In this document: positions 1 to 8,178 of the stretch, one piece after another
How positions within the stretch are numbered: the stretch's first letter is position 1
How the letters are laid out: every line of letters begins with the position of its first letter
Source: Methylophilaceae bacterium 11
GTDB lineage: Bacteria; Pseudomonadota; Gammaproteobacteria; Burkholderiales; Methylophilaceae
Length of the DNA stretch: 64,000 bases
NCBI GenBank assembly: GCA_000525025.1
Contig: JCKJ01000001.1
Coordinates: forward strand, 1,922,001 to 1,986,000
Direction of reading: 5' to 3'
The notes under the pieces: model-generated
What the model was told of the DNA's origin: nothing
Seen by the model: only the letters and a program-made list of their open reading frames with translations
The model's database searches: none
Made by a program: the position numbers and the translations under genes

Positions 1-41
1 CGGGTAAACGCCCCAATCTTTTTAAATAAGCCCTCACTCAT
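1..41 (-). CDS. 5' end of the gene after the type I secretion ATPase, probably the membrane fusion protein (partial)
   Basis: An ATG at 41 on the minus strand opens a frame that runs out of the window after 13 codons (MSEGLFKKIGAFT). A GAGG ribosome-binding site lies just upstream and overlaps the end of the ATPase gene, so the two are probably co-transcribed and coupled. In type I secretion operons the gene after an ATPase of this class is usually a HlyD/LapC-type membrane fusion protein. That identity is inferred from position only; 13 residues cannot prove it. Confidence 0.45.
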   Translation of the reverse strand, partial: MSEGLFKKIGAFT

Positions 42-53
42 CTCAACTCCTCA

Positions 54-2225
54 TCAATGGGCTTTACCCACTTTGCCTGCGCGTAACGCTTCGATGACAT
101 CTTGTTTCTTGCCATCTGCCACTACGCGGCCAGCATCAATCACAATGAGACGCGTGACCAAATCAAATAATCCCGAACGATGGCTAATCAACACCATCGT
201 GTGCTGGTGGGTAGCCTCAGCCAGTCGTTTTTTCACTGCATCTTCGCCAGAATGGTCCATCGCGCTGGTTGGTTCATCTAACAACACAATCGAAGGCCGT
301 GTAATAAACGCCCGGGCAATGCCTACGCCTTGTTTTTGGCCACCGGAGAGTGTCTCGCCACGCTCACCTACCAACAAATCAAAACCTTTGGGGTGTGCAT
401 TGGCAAACTCATCGATGCCGCCCACATGCGCTGCCGCCAGTACAGCAGCATCATTGCTATGTGGCGCACGCATGGCAATGTTGTCGCGCAATGAGCCATA
501 AAACAAATGTGTATCTTGTTGTACGTATCCTATACTGCGGCGCAACTCGGCCGGGTCTATTTGTCTAGAATCAATACCATCAATCAAAATCGCGCCTTCT
601 GTAGGTTTATACAGACCCAAAATCAGCTTATTGATGGTACTTTTGCCTGAGCCCATGCGCCCCAATAAAGCCACATGTTCACCGGCTTTAATTTTGAAAG
701 ACACTTTAGTCAACGCAAGCTCTTCTGCGCCCGGATATTGAAAACTGACTTCTCTAAACTCAATATCGCCACGGAACGATGGACGCGACAAAAAGTTAGC
801 ATTAGCAGGACGCTCCACTGATTTATGCATGATCTCGTCTAACGATTGCAAGGAGGTAGATGCTGTGTGATATTGACTCAACAAGCCAGCTGTTTGCGCA
901 ATGGGTGCCAATGCCCGAGAAGCCAGCATCGTAGTTGCGATCAAGCCCCCCATCGTCAAATCACCACTCGTGACCATATAGACGCCTAGCAACACCAGTA
1001 CCACAGTCAATATCTGTTGAATGGCATTAGAGCCGTTATTAATGGAAGAAGCCAGTAAGCGCAATTTACTACCCACCTCAGTGAGATAGCGTGCACTATG
1101 CTCCCACTTGCGTTGCATATTGCCTTCAATACCTAAGGATTTAATAGTTTCTAAGCCCACCAAGCTTTCTATCAGCGTGGCATTACGAATAGCACCAGCG
1201 CGGTACATGGTTTCTGATAGCTCATGCATCTTGGTCTGCACACTCAAGGCATATACCAGCATGATGATGGCGCCGATCACAACGGGCAAGACCATGACCC
1301 AATTAATCCAGGCAATGACGACAATAAAAATAATGCCGAACGGCAAGTCAATTAAAGCCGTGATGGTGGCAGAGGTAATAAAGTCTCTGACACTCTCAAA
1401 GGAACGGAGATTAGAGGCAAAAGAGCCTACAGAGTTTGGCCGCTGATCCAAATGTAGTCCTAGCACTTGCTCCATGATGCGCGCACTGAGCTTGACATCA
1501 ATCCGTGCACTGGCCCAATCTAGGAAAAAAGCGCGCATGGTACGTAAAATCAAATCACCCACCACAATGATGAGTACACCCAAGCCCATGACCCACATGG
1601 TTTCAATCGCGCGATTTGGCACAATTCTGTCGTATACGTTCATCGTAAATAAAGGCATGGCCAGCGCAAATATATTGACCAGAAGAGCGGCCAACATCAC
1701 ATCACGGTAAATGCGCTTATTCTCTGCCAACGTACCCCAGAACCAATGTCTCAAGCGCACCTTACCTACCTCTGGCGCGCGTTGATCAAACATATACTTG
1801 GGCTTGACTGTAATGAAATAGCCGGCATATTTGGCTTCTAATTCAGCCAAAGGCAAATGCGTTTCAGCATCGCCCAATTCAGGAAAAATCACATAGGCGG
1901 TATTGGTGGCGTAATCAATGCGGGCAAGCTTACATGCCTCATCATTATGTAGCAGTAGTGTGACGGGTAAGAATTCTTTACGAATAGACTGTAGCGGCTT
2001 TTTAAGCACGGTGACCGAAAGTCCCAGCCGCTCAGCTGCGCGTTTAAAAATCGCTGGCGTCATTTTGCCATTAGGCAATGGCAAGCCAGCAATCACCGCA
2101 TCTTTAGTAGTCGTAATATGATGGGTTCGGCAGGCCAGCATCAAACAGCCTAAGAGTGAATCAAAACTTGCATCTTGCTGATCTGCCAGATCTTCTAAGT
2201 GCATTTGACTGTTTTCCAAATTCAT
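54..2225 (-). CDS. Type I secretion ABC transporter permease/ATPase (LapB/LssB-like)
   Basis: This is the inner-membrane motor of a type I secretion system, which exports large adhesins or RTX proteins straight through both membranes together with a membrane fusion protein and a TolC-type channel. Residues 20-145 form a C39-peptidase-like domain without the usual cysteine-protease context, as in LapB-type exporters that read C-terminal signals and do not cleave a leader. Residues 175-460 are the six-helix transmembrane region. The nucleotide-binding domain has Walker A GRMGSGKS (522-529), LSGGQ (626-630) and Walker B IVLLDEP (646-652). The length of 723 aa is normal. The ATG at 2225 is the natural start. 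The next gene begins about 12 bases after the stop. The secreted substrate is not in the window. Confidence 0.9.
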   Translation of the reverse strand: MNLENSQMHLEDLADQQDASFDSLLGCLMLACRTHHITTTKDAVIAGLPLPNGKMTPAIFKRAAERLGLSVTVLKKPLQSIRKEFLPVTLLLHNDEACKLARIDYATNTAYVIFPELGDAETHLPLAELEAKYAGYFITVKPKYMFDQRAPEVGKVRLRHWFWGTLAENKRIYRDVMLAALLVNIFALAMPLFTMNVYDRIVPNRAIETMWVMGLGVLIIVVGDLILRTMRAFFLDWASARIDVKLSARIMEQVLGLHLDQRPNSVGSFASNLRSFESVRDFITSATITALIDLPFGIIFIVVIAWINWVMVLPVVIGAIIMLVYALSVQTKMHELSETMYRAGAIRNATLIESLVGLETIKSLGIEGNMQRKWEHSARYLTEVGSKLRLLASSINNGSNAIQQILTVVLVLLGVYMVTSGDLTMGGLIATTMLASRALAPIAQTAGLLSQYHTASTSLQSLDEIMHKSVERPANANFLSRPSFRGDIEFREVSFQYPGAEELALTKVSFKIKAGEHVALLGRMGSGKSTINKLILGLYKPTEGAILIDGIDSRQIDPAELRRSIGYVQQDTHLFYGSLRDNIAMRAPHSNDAAVLAAAHVGGIDEFANAHPKGFDLLVGERGETLSGGQKQGVGIARAFITRPSIVLLDEPTSAMDHSGEDAVKKRLAEATHQHTMVLISHRSGLFDLVTRLIVIDAGRVVADGKKQDVIEALRAGKVGKAH

Positions 2226-2398
2226 TCAAGTAACCTGTTTAGTACGAAAATTCGCGTTGTTATTCTTAAACACGCACTAATGTAACAACATTTCTGGGGG
2301 ACTGCCAGTAAATTACTATTGCGTAGGAGACAGGATACATAAACTGGCGCAACACCAAAGCATTGAATAACGAGGTATTTACTACGGACTTAGGTATT

Positions 2399-2472
2399 TG
2401 GAGGCGCGAGCCGGAGTCGAACCGGCCTAAACGGCTTTGCAGGCCGCGGCATAACCGCTTTGCTATCGCGCC
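2399..2472 (-). tRNA. cysT: tRNA-Cys (GCA)
   Basis: On the minus strand a 74-nt cloverleaf runs from GGCGCGATAGC to a genomically encoded CCA. The acceptor arms GGCGCGA and TCGCGCC pair fully. The anticodon loop reads CTGCAAA (anticodon GCA) and the T arm holds GGTTCGACTCC. It lies downstream of pgsA and tRNA-Gly, the same order as E. coli uvrC-pgsA-glyW-cysT. The third tRNA of the E. coli cluster (leuZ) is absent here. Confidence 0.96.
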
Positions 2473-2505
2473 GTGTCTTTCAAACAAAGCTGAAAGATTT
2501 AAGCT

Positions 2506-2541
2506 AAAAAGGGAAAGCTACTTGTTGTGCTTTCCCTTTTT
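2506..2541. terminator. Perfect 13-bp inverted repeat between tRNA-Gly and tRNA-Cys
   Basis: AAAAAGGGAAAGC (2506-2518) is exactly complementary to GCTTTCCCTTTTT (2529-2541) around a 10-nt loop. Each strand therefore shows a stem followed by a T run, the form of a bidirectional intrinsic terminator. It lies between two tRNAs expected to share one precursor. It could partly end transcription after tRNA-Gly, or be a processing structure in the spacer. Confidence 0.6.
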
Positions 2542-2547
2542 AATATT

Positions 2548-2623
2548 TGGAGCGGGAAACGAGTCTCGAACTCGCGACCTCAACCTTGGCAAGGTTGCGC
2601 TCTACCAACTGAGCTATTCCCGC
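2548..2623 (-). tRNA. glyW: tRNA-Gly (GCC)
   Basis: On the minus strand a 76-nt cloverleaf starts GCGGGAATAGCTCAGTTGG and ends with an encoded CCA. The acceptor arms GCGGGAA and TTCCCGC pair. The anticodon stem-loop CCTTGCCAAGG gives anticodon GCC, and the T arm holds GTTCGAGAC. It is the first tRNA after pgsA on this strand. Confidence 0.97.
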
Positions 2624-2740
2624 ATGAATCATTACGTCGTGTGCCGTAAAGAAGCGAGCATTTTAGCGATTTTAAATTTAGTGTCAAGGCGCATTTGCAG
2701 GTTTTATGACAATATCCTGCGAATTATTTGTCTTGACAAT

Positions 2741-3340
2741 TTATTTCATCGAATCTTTCATCACCGGCCATGCCGCTTTTAAATAATAAGCCATTGATAC
2801 CAATGTTAAAATTGCTGCGATGATAATCAGCACTTGCCCAACGAACTTGGTGTTGAAGTGTCCAATATTGTCGTAATAAAGTAGTAATAAAATCGCTAGC
2901 ATCTGTGCAGCGGTCTTCACTTTACCAATCATCGCCACTGCCACGTTGCTACTTTTGCCAATATTGGCCATCCATTCGCGCAAGGCACTAATGGCAATCT
3001 CCCGCCCAATGATAATTAATGCAATCACTGCGCCTATACGCTCAAACTCCACCAACACAATCAAGGCAGCAGCCACCATCAATTTATCGGCCACCGGATC
3101 TAAAAAAGCACCAAAGCCGGACATTTGATTAAACCTACGTGCCCAGTAGCCATCAAGCCAATCGGTAACGGCGGCCAACGCAAATACGATAGTAGCAGTG
3201 AAGTTTACCCAGTGCGCTGGAAACGCAGCCAGCGTCATGGCATCTTTAGGTAGATAAAAAATTCCTACGAATACAGGAATCAAGGCAATCCGCAACACCG
3301 TTAAAATATTTGGCACATTCCACAACATAGTTTTAATCAC
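2741..3340 (-). CDS. pgsA: CDP-diacylglycerol--glycerol-3-phosphate 3-phosphatidyltransferase
   Basis: This inner-membrane enzyme makes phosphatidylglycerol phosphate from CDP-diacylglycerol and glycerol-3-phosphate, the committed step to phosphatidylglycerol and cardiolipin. The CDP-alcohol phosphatidyltransferase signature is complete: D60-x2-D63-G64-x2-A67-R68-x8-G77-x3-D81-x3-D85. Several hydrophobic helices follow. The frame opens with a GTG directly after the uvrC stop, but an ATG four codons later (at 3328, MLWNVPNILT) resembles the usual family N-terminus, and neither start has a clear ribosome-binding site. Synteny with uvrC upstream and tRNA-Gly/tRNA-Cys downstream is conserved across many proteobacteria. 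Confidence 0.93.
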   Translation of the reverse strand: MIKTMLWNVPNILTVLRIALIPVFVGIFYLPKDAMTLAAFPAHWVNFTATIVFALAAVTDWLDGYWARRFNQMSGFGAFLDPVADKLMVAAALIVLVEFERIGAVIALIIIGREIAISALREWMANIGKSSNVAVAMIGKVKTAAQMLAILLLLYYDNIGHFNTKFVGQVLIIIAAILTLVSMAYYLKAAWPVMKDSMK

Positions 3341-5158
3341 TTAATGAAATTGATCATAGATTTTTTCTGCAAGAGACTGGCTCACACCATCTACTTTTGC
3401 AAGTTCATCTATGCTAGCATTTTTTACGCCGTCTAAACCACCAAAACGGGTGAGTAGCGCTTTGCGGCGTTTAGCACCAACGCCTTCAATGTCTTCCAAA
3501 CTAGAAGTGATCCGCGCTTTGCCACGTTTGGCACGGTGCCCTGTAATGGCAAAACGGTGTGCCTCGTCACGGATACGTTGTAATAGATGCAAACCTTGAT
3601 TGTCCTTTTCCAAGTTGAGCATTTCGCCGGTATCCGAGAAGATCATGGTTTCCAAGCCCGGCTTGCGCTCCTCGCCCTTGGCAATCCCCACCAGCAAAAT
3701 ATCGTCCAACCCAACCTCTTGCATGACCTCAATTGCAATGCCTAATTGCCCTTTACCACCATCAATAAACACCAAATCCGGGCGCTTACCTTCACCAGCA
3801 GCCACTTTCTTATAGCGTCGTGTCAGCACATCGCGCATCGCAGCATAATCATCCCCCGGTGTGATGCCTGTGATGTTGTAACGGCGATATTCGCTGTTTT
3901 GCATATCACCTTTATCAAACACCACACAGCTGCCTACGGTCGCCTCACCCATGGTATGGCTAATATCAAAGCATTCAATGCGCTCTACGGTTTCGGATAA
4001 GTTTAATGCTTCACGCAAGGCAATCAATTTGGCTGCTTGATTAGCAGAGGAAGCAGCACGTTGCGATAACGCCAGTTCCGCATTGGTATCTGCCATTTTT
4101 AACCAGACACGTTTATCGCCAATGGGATTGGTAATAATCTTAATTTTGCGCTGCGCTTGCTCGCTTAACACCTCTTCAAAATCTCTGGCTGCAATCTCTA
4201 CACCACAGACAATCATGGGGGGGGTATTTTGTGCGGTGTAATGCTGGGTAATAAACGCTTCTATCGTTTCACTCAGTTCAGCATCCTGACTATTTTTTGG
4301 GAAAAAGCTTTTATCCCCCAAGTGACGGCCACCACGAATCATCACCAAGTTAATGCAATGCTGCCCCTCCAATGCCTGGCAGGCAATGACATCAGCGTCA
4401 GATACTGTGAAATCGCTCACAAACTGCTTGGCCTGCACTTGCCGTAAGGCTTGCATACGGTCACGAAACACCGCAGCAGCTTCGTACTCCTGATTGGCGG
4501 CGGCCGTGTTCATTTTATCGCCTAGCACATCCATCACCTCACTGGTTTTACCTTCCAGAAACAACGCCGCATGGTGCACATCTTGTGCATAGTTTTCTTG
4601 ATTGATGTAACCCACACAGGGCGCGGTACAGCGCTCGATTTGGTATTGCAGGCAAGGACGTGACCGGTTAGCAAATACCGTATTTTCGCAAGTCCGTAAC
4701 TTAAACACTTTTTGTAGCAGCTGTATGCTCTCACGCACCGCCACTGAGTTAGGGAAAGGGCCAAAGTATTGACTGCGCCCTGTAGACTTGGTGGCTTGGC
4801 GTTGCGTCCCACGATGAAATGCCAGCCTTGGAAAAGCATCACCTGTCAGTGCAATATAAGGGTACGATTTATCGTCCCGGAACAGGACGTTATAGCGCGG
4901 CATTAAGCCTTTGATCAGATTATTTTCCAGCAACAACGCTTCGGCTTCAGACCGCGTCACCGTGGTTTCAATCTTGGCGATTTGCGACACCATCATACGT
5001 GTACGCGGGCTAGGCAGATTTTTATTAAAATAGCTGGAAACGCGCTTTTTAATGTCTTTTGCTTTGCCTACATAAATCACCACTTCTTCCGCATTCATCA
5101 TGCGGTATACCCCAGGCAGATTGGGCAGGTTTTTTAAAATAGGTTTAGGATCAAACAT
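3341..5158 (-). CDS. uvrC: Excinuclease ABC subunit C
   Basis: UvrC makes the two incisions around bulky DNA lesions in nucleotide excision repair, acting on the UvrB-DNA complex. The N-terminal GIY-YIG nuclease (GVYRMM...VIYVGKA, residues about 16-33) makes the 3' cut. A UVR (UvrB-binding) segment lies near residues 205-240. The RNase H-like endonuclease region holds ECFDISH and VFIDGGKGQL, and a tandem helix-hairpin-helix ends the protein. The length of 605 aa is normal. The stop codon directly abuts the pgsA frame, so the two are almost certainly co-transcribed. Confidence 0.97.
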   Translation of the reverse strand: MFDPKPILKNLPNLPGVYRMMNAEEVVIYVGKAKDIKKRVSSYFNKNLPSPRTRMMVSQIAKIETTVTRSEAEALLLENNLIKGLMPRYNVLFRDDKSYPYIALTGDAFPRLAFHRGTQRQATKSTGRSQYFGPFPNSVAVRESIQLLQKVFKLRTCENTVFANRSRPCLQYQIERCTAPCVGYINQENYAQDVHHAALFLEGKTSEVMDVLGDKMNTAAANQEYEAAAVFRDRMQALRQVQAKQFVSDFTVSDADVIACQALEGQHCINLVMIRGGRHLGDKSFFPKNSQDAELSETIEAFITQHYTAQNTPPMIVCGVEIAARDFEEVLSEQAQRKIKIITNPIGDKRVWLKMADTNAELALSQRAASSANQAAKLIALREALNLSETVERIECFDISHTMGEATVGSCVVFDKGDMQNSEYRRYNITGITPGDDYAAMRDVLTRRYKKVAAGEGKRPDLVFIDGGKGQLGIAIEVMQEVGLDDILLVGIAKGEERKPGLETMIFSDTGEMLNLEKDNQGLHLLQRIRDEAHRFAITGHRAKRGKARITSSLEDIEGVGAKRRKALLTRFGGLDGVKNASIDELAKVDGVSQSLAEKIYDQFH

Positions 5159-5226
5159 CCTTACATTTTAGCATTGGCTTGCCGAGTTAAGCGAAATCGG
5201 CGTAACGACTATTCAACGTAACATGC

Positions 5227-5409
5227 CTACTCGTCCAGCAGCTTGCCACCTATCGCCCAGTCTTCGTATTCCACTTCTTCAAAGGTAATGTAAGTGTAAT
5301 TAGCGGGTTTATGCGCTACGCGCGCCAAGGTTTCGGTGATTTCTTTGGCAATCTCCGCTTTTTGTTCGCGGGTGACAGCGCCTGCAAGTTTAATATTGAC
5401 GTATGGCAT
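5227..5409 (-). CDS. 4-oxalocrotonate tautomerase family protein
   Basis: A 60-residue protein beginning Met-Pro-Tyr. After Met removal, the amino-terminal proline is the catalytic base of the tautomerase superfamily. Length and the beta-alpha-beta pattern (PYVNIKLAG, then a helix, then YTYITFEEV) fit the small 4-OT subunits that assemble as hexamers. A strong AAGGAG site sits just before the ATG. No catabolic genes lie nearby, so the substrate cannot be named; many such chromosomal copies are of unknown role. It stands alone between uvrC and the CDF exporter. Confidence 0.85.
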   Translation of the reverse strand: MPYVNIKLAGAVTREQKAEIAKEITETLARVAHKPANYTYITFEEVEYEDWAIGGKLLDE

Positions 5410-5479
5410 GGTTAACTCCTTGTGGTTTACTCAACGGTATTACTGCGACCTAATAGATAAGCAACACTGATAGTAGCCA

Positions 5480-6196
5480 TCAATGATGGTGTTCATGGCT
5501 GTTGTGTTGGCTTTCGCCACGAATATCTAGCCAAATATCTTTGATTAAACTCATGGTCACCAACAACAAGAGCACAGAAATCACCAAAGAAAGTAATGGA
5601 TCAATCGCCAGCCAACCAGTGTAATAGATCACAACACCAGCCATCAGTGCCGCCACCGAGCCCAACACATCGCCCATCACATGCAACAAAGCCGCGCGAT
5701 GATTGAGATTATCCTTACCGCCATGATGATGGGCGTGATGGTGCAAACGCTGGGCGACGATTAAATTAATCACCAGCCCAAAAAATGCGATCAGCATCAC
5801 GTAGCCACCGGCCACCACATACGGGTGCTGCAAGCGATCAAACGCCTCAATCACAATCCATACTACCACTATCACCATGAGCGCCGCATTTAAGATAGAA
5901 GCGATGATTTCAGCACGACTATGCTTGGCCTCGCGACGCGCCTTGGCTGTACGATGGGAGGCATACATGGCTAAGCCCAGCGCGAACACATCGGAAAACA
6001 TATGCCAGGCATCGCCTAGCAAAGCCAGCGACCTTGTCCATATCCCACCGGAAAATTCGATGACTGCAAACACGGCAATTAGAATAAAGGGTATTAAAAA
6101 CGGGTTAGCATGCTGGTGGTCTTCTGCATGTGTATTGTCTTGTGGATGTGCATGCGTGTGATGCATGTCGGCGTCATGGTTGTGCGGTGTAGTCAT
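5480..6196 (-). CDS. Short cation diffusion facilitator (probable zinc exporter) without the C-terminal domain
   Basis: This is an inner-membrane metal/proton antiporter of the CDF family, likely exporting zinc or a similar divalent ion. The metal-site pairs are visible in helix 2 (H65-x3-D69 in GDAWHMFSD) and helix 5 (H172-x3-D176 in HVMGD). The N-terminus (residues 5-29) is histidine-rich, an intracellular loop has HHHAHHH (152-158), and the tail ends HNSHEHHH. At 238 aa it stops right after helix 6 and lacks the roughly 80-residue cytoplasmic dimerisation domain of usual CDF proteins. The sequence after the stop shows no displaced domain, so this is not a frameshift. Metal specificity is inferred from the histidine-rich loop. 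Confidence 0.87.
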   Translation of the reverse strand: MTTPHNHDADMHHTHAHPQDNTHAEDHQHANPFLIPFILIAVFAVIEFSGGIWTRSLALLGDAWHMFSDVFALGLAMYASHRTAKARREAKHSRAEIIASILNAALMVIVVVWIVIEAFDRLQHPYVVAGGYVMLIAFFGLVINLIVAQRLHHHAHHHGGKDNLNHRAALLHVMGDVLGSVAALMAGVVIYYTGWLAIDPLLSLVISVLLLLVTMSLIKDIWLDIRGESQHNSHEHHH

Positions 6197-6231
6197 GCCA
6201 ATATGCTACCCCATGGCCAGCAAAGTGCCAA

Positions 6232-6261
6232 TAAAAAAGCAGCTTTTTTAAGAAGCTGCTT
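6232..6261 (-). terminator. Intrinsic terminator of the EF-hand gene
   Basis: On the minus strand AAGCAGCTT (from 6261) pairs with AAGCTGCTT (to 6237) around a 7-nt loop and is followed by TTTTTTAT. It lies about 30 bases past the stop of the EF-hand protein, in the right orientation to end its transcript. Confidence 0.8.
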
Positions 6262-6291
6262 GATTCAAAACCTTACGTGATTTAGATGAGG

Positions 6292-6606
6292 TTAACGTGC
6301 TTTTTGCGCACATTTATCGTGTGCAGCTTGGCGATGTGCACGCCATTTTTCTTTCATCGCATTACGCTCTACATCATCAATAAAGCCATCGTTATTCGTA
6401 TCCTGACGTTTAAAGCGTTCTTGCAAATGCTGATCGCGTACAGATTTAAACTCATCAAAGCTGATTTTTCCATCTTTGTTAATATCGGCTTTTAATGCAT
6501 CTAGCGCTGTCTTTTGCTCGCCACCTTCTTGATGATTTGCGTAAATGCTCATGGTGGTGAATGCAAACCCGGCTGCCGCTGCAAGTATTAATAATGTCTT
6601 TTTCAT
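6292..6606 (-). CDS. Periplasmic EF-hand calcium-binding protein
   Basis: A 104-residue secreted protein with a clear signal peptide (MKKTLLILAAAAGFAFTTMSIYA) and two EF-hand loops: DINKDGKISFDE and DTNNDGFIDDVE, each with acidic or polar ligands at 1, 3, 5, 9 and Glu at 12. A basic, His-rich tail follows (KEKWRAHRQAAHDK). The start at 6606 is chosen because AAAGG lies 6 bases upstream; the frame is open further up to a weaker start. It is divergent from rlmJ and has its own terminator. The metal is presumably calcium. Role unknown, possibly metal buffering or sensing in the periplasm. Confidence 0.85.
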   Translation of the reverse strand: MKKTLLILAAAAGFAFTTMSIYANHQEGGEQKTALDALKADINKDGKISFDEFKSVRDQHLQERFKRQDTNNDGFIDDVERNAMKEKWRAHRQAAHDKCAQKAR

Positions 6607-6704
6607 GTTCATCCTTTGTGTATAAAAAGAAGCCCTACAGCTAACAAAACGCAACCGTGCATTATTTGTCGACAATCTCACGTAGAGATAACGGTTTAGT
6701 CTTT

Positions 6705-6710
6705 TATAAT
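6705..6710 (+). promoter_or_regulatory. Possible -10 element for rlmJ
   Basis: A perfect TATAAT lies 28 bases before the rlmJ ATG. No good -35 element is seen 16-18 bases upstream, so the assignment rests on the -10 hexamer and its position alone. Confidence 0.35.
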
Positions 6711-6737
6711 AGCCATCATTTAATCGTTGAATTTTTT

Positions 6738-7583
6738 ATGCTGAGTTACCGACACGCATTTCATGCAGGCAATCACGCCGATGTTCTTAAACACTATGTG
6801 TTGAGCTTAGTGCTAGGCTATTTCAATCAAAAAGAAAAGCCTTATTGGGTCATCGATACGCACGCAGGCGCTGGTATGTATGCGCTTACAGATGGTTTTG
6901 CGCAAAAAAATAGAGAGTTTGAAACGGGCGTTGCCCGCTTAATGGCTTCAGACGCTTTACCTGAATTAGTGCAGCGCTACTTAGAAGCGGTAAACGCAGT
7001 CAATACAGAAGGTTCGCTTCAGCTTTATCCTGGATCACCACAGATTTCTGCGCATTTTTTGCGCGACCATGACAAGCTGCGTTTATTTGAGTTGCACCCA
7101 AATGACTTTAAGCTGTTGCAGCAGCATTTTGCGGGTAAGCATCGTCAAATTAAAGCCGAGATGGTCGATGGATTTCATGGTCTTAAAGCCTGTTTACCGC
7201 CACCCATCAAACGCGCCGTGGTATTGATTGACCCGCCTTACGAGCTGAAAGAAGACTATCAGCGTGTCGTGAGTAGCCTGCAAGATAGCCTCAAGCGATT
7301 TGCAACTGGCACGTATTTGGTTTGGTATCCGTTACTGCAACGCCCGGAACCCGGCGCGATGGTGCAGGCACTGCAACAACTGAACACGCAAAATTGGTTG
7401 GACATACGTTTACAAGTAGAACAACCGCATGAAGATGGTTTTGGCATGTACGGGAGTGGTATGTTTGTCATTAACCCACCTTGGCAACTACCGGAAATAC
7501 TCAACAGCAGCATGCCCAGCATTACTGAGCTATTGGGTTTGGACGCATCGGCACAGTTTAATCTCGAGTATGCCATCACATAG
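6738..7583 (+). CDS. rlmJ: 23S rRNA (adenine(2030)-N6)-methyltransferase
   Basis: RlmJ methylates A2030 of 23S rRNA using S-adenosylmethionine. The N-terminus MLSYRHAFHAGNHADVLKH is the family hallmark. The motif VVLIDPPYE (around residue 180) is the (D/N)PPY catalytic motif of adenine-N6 methyltransferases. Starting at the ATG at 6738 gives 281 aa, matching the E. coli protein; the frame stays open upstream, but that would add 27 residues unlike the family. It is a single gene with a divergent EF-hand neighbour. Confidence 0.95.
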   Translation: MLSYRHAFHAGNHADVLKHYVLSLVLGYFNQKEKPYWVIDTHAGAGMYALTDGFAQKNREFETGVARLMASDALPELVQRYLEAVNAVNTEGSLQLYPGSPQISAHFLRDHDKLRLFELHPNDFKLLQQHFAGKHRQIKAEMVDGFHGLKACLPPPIKRAVVLIDPPYELKEDYQRVVSSLQDSLKRFATGTYLVWYPLLQRPEPGAMVQALQQLNTQNWLDIRLQVEQPHEDGFGMYGSGMFVINPPWQLPEILNSSMPSITELLGLDASAQFNLEYAIT

Positions 7584-7632
7584 TCATACACTTCAGGTAA
7601 AATCCAACTTTTGATTTCGAGTACATCGCACC

Positions 7633-8178
7633 ATGCAAGAAAACACCAACATTAGCCCAAGCCAATACAAACAAAGCAACATCATGACCAATATTTTGTT
7701 TGGTAGCCGCTGGTTACAACTGCCTCTTTACTTAGGCTTGATCATTGCACAAGCCGTATATGTTTACTTTTTTGCAGTAGAACTTGTGCATTTGGTGGGC
7801 AAAACTGCCACCATCAGCGAAGCCGATATCATGTTGATTGTGTTAGGCTTAATTGATGTAGTGATGATCTCAAACCTACTGATCATGGTCATTGTGGGTG
7901 GGTATGAAACCTTCGTATCGCGCTTAAACTTAAAAGGCCACCCGGATGAGCCAGACTGGTTATCTCACGTGAATGCCAACTTGCTTAAAGTCAAACTGGC
8001 TACCGCGATTATCGGCATTTCATCGATTCATCTGCTCAAAACCTTTATTAATGCTGCAAATTTGAGCAACGATGTCATGATGTGGCAAACCATTATCCAC
8101 ATGACGTTTGTGGCTTCAGCGGTTTCGATTGCTTATATCGATAAGCTGATGACACACGCGGATGATAATAAGCACTAA
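7633..8178 (+). CDS. UPF0114 (YqhA) family membrane protein
   Basis: An inner-membrane protein of 181 aa with four predicted helices. The family motif FGSRWLQLPLYLGLIIAQ appears near the N-terminus and the block around VGGYETFVSRLNL in the middle; both are typical of the YqhA family, whose function is unknown. A second ATG at 7684 (MTNILFGSRWL) would match the common family start better, and neither start has a strong ribosome-binding site. It ends 4 bases inside the convergent DUF2914 gene. Confidence 0.85.
   Translation: MQENTNISPSQYKQSNIMTNILFGSRWLQLPLYLGLIIAQAVYVYFFAVELVHLVGKTATISEADIMLIVLGLIDVVMISNLLIMVIVGGYETFVSRLNLKGHPDEPDWLSHVNANLLKVKLATAIIGISSIHLLKTFINAANLSNDVMMWQTIIHMTFVASAVSIAYIDKLMTHADDNKH

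Noticed and set aside
2266-2782. Open frames of 73 and 139 codons on opposite strands across the tRNA pair
   Set aside because: They run through two clear tRNA genes and the tail of pgsA, with no ribosome-binding site or family resemblance.
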